NCBI GenBank assembly: GCA_027924585.1
Contig: BSBM01000826.1
Coordinates: 9,579,501-9,643,500 of the forward strand
Direction: 5' to 3'
DNA length: 64,000 bases
Source: Larix kaempferi
Lineage: Eukaryota > Streptophyta > Pinopsida > Pinales > Pinaceae
Shown here: positions 56,864-64,000 of the stretch, in pieces
How positions within the stretch are numbered: position 1 is the stretch's first letter
Layout: each line of letters begins with the position of its first letter
Made by a program: the position numbers and the translations under genes
Notes under the pieces: generated by a model
What the model was told of the DNA's origin: nothing
Seen by the model: the letters and a program-made list of their open reading frames with translations, nothing else
Databases searched by the model: none

Positions 56864-57086
56864 ATGGGATGGATGTGATCCCTACTTGGATTAGTTGTTA
56901 CCTCCATTTTGGAAAATTTGAATGTATTTTTTGCATCTTGTTAAATTTACAGAGCCATACTGGAAAGCTATTTATGCTCCCAGGATCTCCTTTTTGTAAT
57001 GAATGGTTGTGCACATCCTTTTGAATATCATTACAGAGAAGTATTTTATAGAGAAATATGGTCAAATGATGAATATATCTTTCTGA

Positions 57087-57715
57087 TAAGATCCTAGTGG
57101 GTGGCCTTCACTAACACCTCGGGGTTTTAGTGTAATGGTTCATATCATTTGGTATCAGATCCTCCACCCAGGTTCAAGTCACAGAGCGGGTGGCAACATC
57201 GGCATTGCAGTGTTCGCCCGGGGCTCGTACGGCTCAAAGGGGACACCACCGTATGGGCACACATCCAGCCCATAGTCTGGACTGCGGGGCGTGGTGGGAT
57301 GTGAAGATCCTAATGGGCGGCCTTCACTAACATATCGAGGTTTTGGTGTAACGGTTCATATCATTTGGTATCAGAGCCTCCACCTAGGTTCGAGTCATAG
57401 AGCGGGTGGCAACGTTGGCATTGCACTGTTCACTCGGGGCTCGTACGGTTCAAAGGGGATACCACCGTACGGGCGCACATCTAGCCCAGATTCTGGACTG
57501 TGAAGTGTGGTTGGATGATAAGATCCTAGTGGGAGTCCTTCATTAACACCTCGATGTTTTGGTGTAATGGTTCATATCCCTTTGAGCCGTTAGAGCCCCG
57601 GGCGAACATTGCAATGCCGACATTGCCACTTGCTCTGTGACTCGAACCTAGGTGGAGGCTTTGATACCAAATGATACGAACCATTACACTAAAACCCCGA
57701 GGTGTTAGTGAAGGC
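57087..57715. repeat. 215-bp units: two direct copies and one partial inverted copy
   Basis: Unit 1 (57087-57303) and unit 2 (57304-57520) share CCTTCACTAACA..TCG..GGTTTT, a TTTGGTATCAGAGCC primer-site-like word, AGGTTCGAGTC (resembling a pol III B box), and CCCGGGGCTCGTACGG. Unit 3 begins directly (57521-57575), then 57582-57715 is the reverse complement of the first 140 bp. TGGTGTAACGG, about 43 bp before the B-box-like word, resembles an A box. It could be a tRNA-derived SINE-like unit or an LTR/primer-site junction repeat. Confidence 0.7.
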
Positions 57716-57719
57716 CGGA

Positions 57720-58094
57720 TGTTTGGAACCCATGTCTTTACTTTATTAGTGTATTATTGTTGGACGCATATGCTTTGTAAGTCGTATCGTAGTATTTGTT
57801 GATCCATAGTTTGTGTTATTGTTGTTTGACACATATGCTTTGTATGTCACCTGTAGTATTGTTGATCCATAGTTTGTATTGGCCCATGGTTTTGACCCAT
57901 AGTATTGGCGTCTAGACTTAGTATATAAGTGTGTGTTGAGGCCTATAAAGGCACCGTGAAGTTATTTGTATTGAGCTTGCTCAAAGGAGGTTGCCCCCTC
58001 GAAGTGGCCTGCGATCCATATAAAAGTGATTCTGAGTTTTGTTATTTCTGTTTTCTCGTGTATTCTCATTAATTATTATTGCAGGTTCATCTCA
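57720..58094 (+). repeat. 5' LTR of element K
   Basis: About 375 bp with a TATATAA box at 57922-57928. An internal 60-bp tandem duplication (57755-57880) is marked by CATATGCTTTGTA.GTC and TGTTGATCCATAGTTTGT. Confidence 0.65.
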
Positions 58095-59156
58095 TCTGGT
58101 ATCAGAGCACTTTCTTGGGCTCGTTGGGTGGAATTTCTGCCAATTTTTTTTCGCATTTGTTGCAAGTTCAAATCTGGGAATAATCCCTATCTGCTTAACT
58201 GTGGGAAGTACTTGGGAATAAGCCCTAAAACTCATTGTGAGGAGTACCACAGGAACCCCAAAGTAGCTGGCCCATTGAGAGGACCTGCCAGCGAAAAGGG
58301 AAACGACCCCTACCTGATTGACTAGTTCCCACCCGCGAGGTAAACCAAGATCTGTCATTTGTGGCAAAGTGATTATCATTTTTACCTAAGTCGTGGAGTG
58401 AGGGGTATTTCCCCAATACGTAAGCCGTCAGACAACATTGGTGGTCGAGTGAAATCCCTGAACTGTTAGGAAGCCGAACATACCTGGGGTCCATATCTAT
58501 TTTCAGCTGAATTGTTACCGATCACTTTTGCGCCATTTCAGATCCATTCTGAAAGCCGTTCTAGATCTAGCCATTTCAGATCTATTTTAGATCCAATCAT
58601 TTTCGATCCAGTCAGCGCCGCTTTAGATCCCTCTGCTTCCGATCACTTCTGTGCCATTGCAGATCTATCTGTTTCAGATCCCTTCCACGCCGTTGCAGAT
58701 CAATTTCTGGAAAAAAAAAACTATTTTTTGGCCATATCTCCCTTGTTTTCACTCTATTTCCCTTGAAACTTCCCTGACAGCCCGATAATCCCATTCTGCA
58801 TATTTCATTCCTGAGGACGCTATCCCAAATTCCACTTCCCAAAGCCCAAAATCTCACATTTGTCTATTTTTAGGGTTTGCCATAACTTTTTCGGATTTCA
58901 CCCAATCGCCTTCAAATTTGACCACCGAGTTCCTTTCCTAATTCTACTTCTATGTCCCTCTCTGCCAAATTTTCTCATTCTTTCACCCCGCTTCTGAAAT
59001 CCCCATTTTTTGCTTCCCTGTCCATCAGAAAGTGTCCACAACCTACTCAAACCCCAATTAGCCCTCCAATTGTTTCCCAAATCCAAATTTTCCTTTACTA
59101 AAGCAGCTTTTGTTTGTGTTTTTCTATCCATTCCCCCAAAAAAAAAACTCCTAGTT

Positions 59157-59520
59157 ATGGTTGTCACCCGCGCAGGAGCAAAAGCCATGGAGGAAGCACT
59201 CACAACCATCCAAACCAAACTCCAATCTCTGGATGAAAAATTTCTCAACCTCCATCTTCATCATTCAACCATGAACAATAATCGATAGCAAGAATCTTCT
59301 GCAGCCAATGGGTTCTCTTCTTCCAGCAATTTCCGTGGTCCGTAGCTTGAATTTCCTTGCTTCAACGGTACTGATCCGACTGGATGGATCTATCGTGCAG
59401 ATTAGTATTTCAGTCTGCATAATACTTTTGATGTCCAACACTTTTTGAATATAGCTCATTGTAGACAAAAATTTTGTCAATGGCAGAAGGAAACTTCCTC
59501 AACATAATTACAGAAAAGTA
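59157..59520 (+). pseudogene. Gag N-terminus of element K
   Basis: ATG at 59157 gives MVVTRAGAKAMEEALTTIQT, a short coiled region and a TAG at 59286. The same frame continues with FNGTDPTGWIYRA and YFSLHNTFDVQHFL, which is the Ty3/gypsy gag entry motif (F.G.DP..W..RAE.YF). TAG codons also replace the Gln before LEFPCF and the Gln/Glu before YFSLH. The 59447-59550 stretch is tandemly repeated with changes at about 59557-59680, beyond which gag is lost. Capsid protein of the element; non-functional. Confidence 0.75.
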
Positions 59521-59680
59521 ATCTAGATGGAAATATGGACAGTGGAAGAAGATTGTTGAATATATACTTCTAAATATAACCCATTGTAGACATAAATCTT
59601 GTCAATGGCAAAAGACCAGTTCCTCAATATAATTACAAAGAGTTAATCTAGATATAAAAATATGGTCAATGGAATAAGGT
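59447..59680 (+). repeat. Tandem duplication of about 115 bp at the broken end of K gag
   Basis: CATTGTAGACA.AAAT.TTGTCAATGGCA followed by TTCCTCAA.ATAATTACA occurs at 59457 and 59581. Confidence 0.75.
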
Positions 59681-59689
59681 TGCTTATAT

Positions 59690-61090
59690 GACATGTGAGG
59701 TAAAGTGCAAACATAATTTCATAATGAAATCTGTTAGTTGAGGAATAGTGAAAGAGGAAACGAAAAAAATATTTTGACCTCGTACATTTGGCTACTCCAT
59801 CAAAACTATATGAGCTTCACATACATCATGTGCAAGAACTAGTGGTATCGATCCCAAAAGTGATAGATTCAACCTCGGCTCTTGATAATCACCTGCAAAA
59901 TTTCAAACATCTATACTACCATTCACACCGTTGTTTTCCCTTTGCGAAAAGCAAAATTAAACCATTTATCTCCTGGGCTTCAACCTAAGAGAGTTGATTA
60001 CCAAAAGGGTGTAAAATTAGTCACAGCAGATCTAATGAACAAGTAAATCAATCACAACAGATGAACATAGAAAATATGGTGCAAAACTGTGCAAAACATG
60101 CAGCAGTGCTCTCTATCCCAGAAATGGTGAATGAATTACAATACAAACTGTCACAATGACAGAGCAATTCGAATTGCCTAAGGAGGTCATTCGAAATACT
60201 GAATGGAGTAGCTTGACTCTATCTAGGAGTCCTCATCATCAATCAGTAGTGGTCATCAATGCACAAGAACCAGTCATCCAGGTGTCAATATGAGTCTAAC
60301 TGAGTGTAATAAGTGTAACTGAAGTGTGTAGCACTGATTAAGGAGAAGGAGGCTCAGTGGGGGCGCATGGGAGGCTAACTGAAGTCAGAACAAGTCACCT
60401 AATCAAACTGGAGGTCCAACGGAAGTGATACAGTTAGTCAGGAGTGAAACTAGCCTCAAATCAGGGAGAATCGGAGCTAACTGAATGTAACTGAAGTGGA
60501 ACTGCAGTGGTAGGTGAACAAGTGCGCCCTTCTCTGGCAGTAGGTGAGAAGTGGGCGCCTTTCAGCCTAGGAGGTCTAAAACTCTGTGGTAGGTGGCTCC
60601 CGGGTGCTAGAATGAGGTGGATAAGGTGCTGGAGGCATCAAACTGGTGACTGGGATGCATGCCAGTGCATGCAGGTGCATGCAAACCCTAGATTCTGCAT
60701 GCAAACCCTAATTTGCATGCAAAATCCTGAAAAAGATGATGTGGATATCCGAACAAAGGGTAACAGAAATACATATGTTTATATTGAAATGGTACCATTA
60801 ATATACTTAAAATCTTTACTAATAAATTATAATAACTCTAACAATATAACACTATGTATTAATAGATTATAATAAATGGTTGACTGTACCAAACTCGTAT
60901 CATCTTCAATGTTCATCGTATTTTTAACTTTGCTCGAATTTCCGTACAACAACTGCTAATACGATGGTATTTTGCTACTATGATATAAACCCAAAAAACA
61001 CACCAACTATATGGGAGAAACAACCCCTGATCCCTAAACAACATAAAAACATTACGGTAAAATATAACGCAAATATGGGAAATGACCTTG
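59690..61090. other. Non-coding stretch, origin unclear
   Basis: No gene. A cluster of CATGCA words with AAACCCTA (60655-60730) resembles RY and telo-box plant motifs. 60812-60868 matches 41369-41425. 60150-60600 could be part of an old LTR but I find no partner. Confidence 0.4.
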
Positions 61091-61096
61091 AGGATT

Positions 61097-61855
61097 TTAT
61101 TCTAGCACAGTCGTGGTAGCATCAGGAATACAGAGGCCCATGAATTGCAACAAGAAGTCCATCTTCCGGTTCATCTCCCTACTTTCATCCTGAAGCGAGT
61201 TTTGCACCGTATCCTCTTTTTGCAAACGGTCTATAAGAGCATACCCCACCAAGTTTTTCATTACCCAGTAAATGGAAACAGTTTGCTCGTACAGGGTTAA
61301 ACTGCCAGCAGTGTTCCCCGGGTCCATGACCCAATTTTCCAGCTTCTGGCTTTCCTCCTATAGGGTATCTTTACCAATATTTTCTTCTAGCACAGTCATG
61401 GTAGCATCAAGAATACGGAGGCCCATGGATTGCAGCAAGAATTCAATCTTCCGGTTCAGCTCCCTGGTTTCATCTTGAAGTGAGTTCTGCACTGGATCCT
61501 TGTTTTTCATACGGTCTGTAAGAGCATACCCCACCAAGTTTTTCATTACCCAGTAAAGGGAAATAGTTCGCTCGTACAGGGTTAAATGGCCAACAGTGTT
61601 CCCTGGGTCCATGACCCGATTTTCCATCTTCTGACTTTCCTCTTGCAAGCTATCTTTACCAAGATTTTTCCAGAGCTCCTGCTCCACACCTTGGATTTCC
61701 TTCTGCACTTCAAATGATATGTCAAGTTCAAAAATCATAGATTGCCTCCAAACTATCCTATGAGGAAAAGAGTCTCTGCGCCTATCCTCCAAAAGGATCT
61801 CTTCCCTGTTGCGCCTCTTCCTCTTCACCTCTTCCCCCTGATGATGGTCGTCCAT
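61097..61855 (-). pseudogene. Unrecognised small gene L with an internal 95-codon tandem duplication
   Basis: A minus-strand ATG at 61855 opens MDDHHQGEEVKRKRRNREE, a basic, nuclear-localisation-like start. After about 70 codons two copies of a 95-codon unit follow, each with EESQK.EN.VMDPGNT.G.LTLYE, then YWVMKNLVGYAL.DR and NSLQDE.RE.NRK..FLLQ.MGL. The second copy starts right after a TAG (61358-61360), in the same frame, at a position that is Gln in copy 1. The reading ends at a TAG at 61097-61099. The total is about 252 codons. Helix-forming character suggests a coiled coil. No family recognised. The stop makes it a pseudogene or a two-part transcript. Confidence 0.5.
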
Positions 61856-64000
61856 AATGCTTGTCGAAGTGAAGTTTACTTGTACAATTACCATTCCAGT
61901 TGCCCGTCAATGTGACGAAAAGGCCTGGAATTTCAAATTTTATGTACCTGTCAATTCAAAATTTGACAACGATAACATGTTTTTAGTGTTGTGCACATGA
62001 AAGACAATATTAACTTCCAACTCGGAAACATAAAAAAAATGTCATTTGGATGCTAAGATATCTACCTTTGTGATAAAACTGAGCAACATCTACGTAAATG
62101 TATTATTGTATTCAGTCAAATAGCCTGTAAAACGATTGGGTTTCCCAGTTCGAGTTCATGTATTTTCCTCCCTTGACTTTTCGAATCAGTGGTCAAAACG
62201 AAGAAGTTTTCAAGAAAATAAACCTTATATTACAAAAATAATGTATAAAAAAGTTGTTCAAGTTTATTGTTAGTATCAAAAGAAAATGTGTCTTCCATTT
62301 CAATTTCAACATCTAAATCTATATACAAATTACTCAAATCATGAGATAAACCAGTAAATGCCAAAAGATCGTGCACGAATTACGTGTGAATCATAATAAT
62401 GCTTTCCAAAGTTATGTCTCCAAGACTTTTGGCTGCAGCTGCACCAACTTCAAACTCCCAACTTCGAGGAACTTCCAACTTCCAAGTCATTTAGTTGATG
62501 TTCATGTAGGCTTGTAGCAGTAGAATGTTAAAGTAAATTGTAATCAATGATCATTGACTCATTGAGCACTGGAATTCGTAATATGTAGATGCTCATTGTA
62601 ATAATAGAGAAATAAAAAAAAATAATGGAAACGTCATTGAGTTAAATGAGTTTTTCTTTTTCTATGAAAAATCAATGCAGCTTGCAATGGAAAGGAATAT
62701 AAATAATACTAATTTAATATATTTTATATTTATTAAGTGAAAGTATGGTTGGAAATTCTAATTTGGAAAATATAGTTTTATATAAGATCAAAGATATTAA
62801 TAATACTATTAATATCATACTAGTAAAATAATGACATTTTATAAATTTTGCTATTCTTCAAAAATAGTAAATATAATGATAAATATCTTTAAATGATAAT
62901 TTACCCTTCACACAAGACAATTAAGAAAAATTTTTAACCATATTTAAGGATCACCTCATGACGGTTATTTTGCCGGTCAAACTCCAAACACTGCCTCCAT
63001 CCGTATTTTTTATAACTCATGAATCTATCGTTGTGTTTTAATCGAGACAGGTTTAAAGTTTTAGTTATTTTAATGCTCTCTCCACCCGGCATGTTAGTTG
63101 TTGGTTTAATTTTGCTTCTATGTCCAATAATTTGAATCATTTTGTTGGTAACCCCGGTCTATGGGCTTCTGGTTTCTTTAATATAAGACCAACCAACACA
63201 TTATTTTTTATTTATAAATAAAATTCAACTCTTTCAAAAATAAATAATAAATTATAAATAGATATTAATAAATTCCAGGTATATATTTTTCATTCCAAAA
63301 CATATATTAAAAAAAAGTGTGTTTGATAATGTTATAACAAATATTATTTTCAAATTAATTTGTTTATATATATATATATATGAGATGGTAACCTTAAAAT
63401 CTAAAACTCTAATGTGAAAATGTATCACGCACTTCCATTTATTGGACCTTGTGGAGTATGGTTATCCAACAATCTTTGAGGCTCAATAGATACCTTCATT
63501 ACAATGTGTTCTATTCAATGAATATTATCATTATCTTTGTACAATGTAGGGATTCGAGGAATAGTTAAACTAATTTAGTTCCGTTTTCAAGGCCTATTTA
63601 AAAGTAAATAAATCGCTTAAATGCATTTATGGATTTGGTTATTCCAATAAAACGAAAATATATTTATAACATTTTGATTCCAAAAAAAACAGTATTCCAA
63701 GAAGTTGAACGGAGGTGTAAATTTGTTACTCGTCACAAATAAATAAATATTCTGCAACAGGCCTTGGAAGCGTATCGACTCACTTAATTCGCCATTTCAT
63801 TTATGTTCTTTAATTTCTCTTATTTTTCTATTTTAAATGTACTTATACGTACCTGTTATTTTGTGTTATACACGTGATGATTAACATTCATAACTCTTGA
63901 ACCTCTGTTTTAACTTTTTCTTTCCCTGAATTCAGAATTTGCTGTAGTAGATGTTTTGTTTAGTATTCATAAAGCTATCGATTTTTTGTTTTATATGGAT
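61856..64000. other. AT-rich sequence, nothing recognised
   Basis: It starts with CTTGTCGAAGTGAAGTTTAC, a word of repeat family G (compare 36315-36340). After that I see only AT-rich DNA, a short TA microsatellite (63366-63382) and small open frames without motifs. Confidence 0.5.

Larger units (their letters stand above)
57720..59550 (+). mobile_element. Truncated Ty3/gypsy element K, 5' LTR, leader and gag start
   Basis: A putative LTR 57720-58094 (TGTTTGGAACC to TTCATCTCA) is followed by TGGTATCAGAGC at 58097-58108. The leader to 59156 has a degenerate CAGATC-type repeat (58540-58705), and gag starts at 59157. Sequence recognisable as gag ends near 59520 and no pol or 3' LTR follows in the window, so the 3' part is deleted or lost. 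The exact left end is uncertain because no second LTR is available. Confidence 0.72.

Noticed and set aside
57150-57440. Possible tRNA gene because of A- and B-box-like words
   Set aside because: No cloverleaf with acceptor and anticodon stems can be drawn by eye, and the unit is tandemly repeated.
62934-63140. 68-codon minus-strand frame
   Set aside because: No motif or composition bias; consistent with chance in AT-rich DNA.

Overview
The window looks like intergenic DNA from a large, repeat-rich land-plant genome. The evidence is Ty1/copia and Ty3/gypsy retrotransposons with plant initiator-Met primer sites, a captured plant mobile domain (PMD) gene, GT-AG intron structure and AT-rich spacers. 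A gymnosperm or another large-genome lineage is my guess, not something the sequence proves. I see no intact host gene, no rRNA or tRNA gene and no CRISPR array. Almost everything readable is a transposable element, a remnant of one, or a tandem repeat.

Positions 1-27747 form a three-level nest. The outer element A is a minus-strand copia whose 5' LTR is at 27166-27747 and whose 3' LTR lies beyond position 1. Its pol is split by B (1447-24056), a minus-strand Ty3/gypsy element of Tat/Ogre-like build, with 5-bp target duplications at 1442-1446 and 24057-24061. B's gag is in turn split by C (14178-20930), a plus-strand non-autonomous element with 2-kb LTRs and a GTGTG duplication. B has gag, zinc knuckle, protease, two more zinc-knuckle-like motifs, RT, an RNase H with lost catalytic residues, integrase and a second RNase H with all four catalytic acids. 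Between pol and its 3' LTR it carries an antisense PMD gene with its own TATA box and a readable intron. Related 33-bp hairpin arrays sit near both ends of B's interior.

Positions 27748-43249 hold a fragment of an unknown ORF, a block of satellite-like and inverted repeats (family G), a small deleted copia element F (31137-35409, AATAA duplication), a solo LTR H (38377-40050, TTTTG duplication), a 48-bp tandem repeat and AT-rich spacer. A long unrecognised minus-strand coding remnant E (51161 down to 41582) is split by D (43255-49412, GATGG duplication), a nearly intact copia element.

Positions 51162-64000 hold a second copy of the 20-bp palindrome array also found at 28958-29586, a decayed plus-strand transposase-like gene J (about 53250-56863), tandem and inverted 215-bp units, the 5' LTR and gag start of another gypsy element K, an unrecognised gene remnant L with an internal 95-codon duplication, and about 2 kb of AT-rich sequence in which I see nothing. 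Boundaries of A, B, C, D, F and H come from reading LTR ends and target duplications directly. Family assignments come from motif recognition without database searches.
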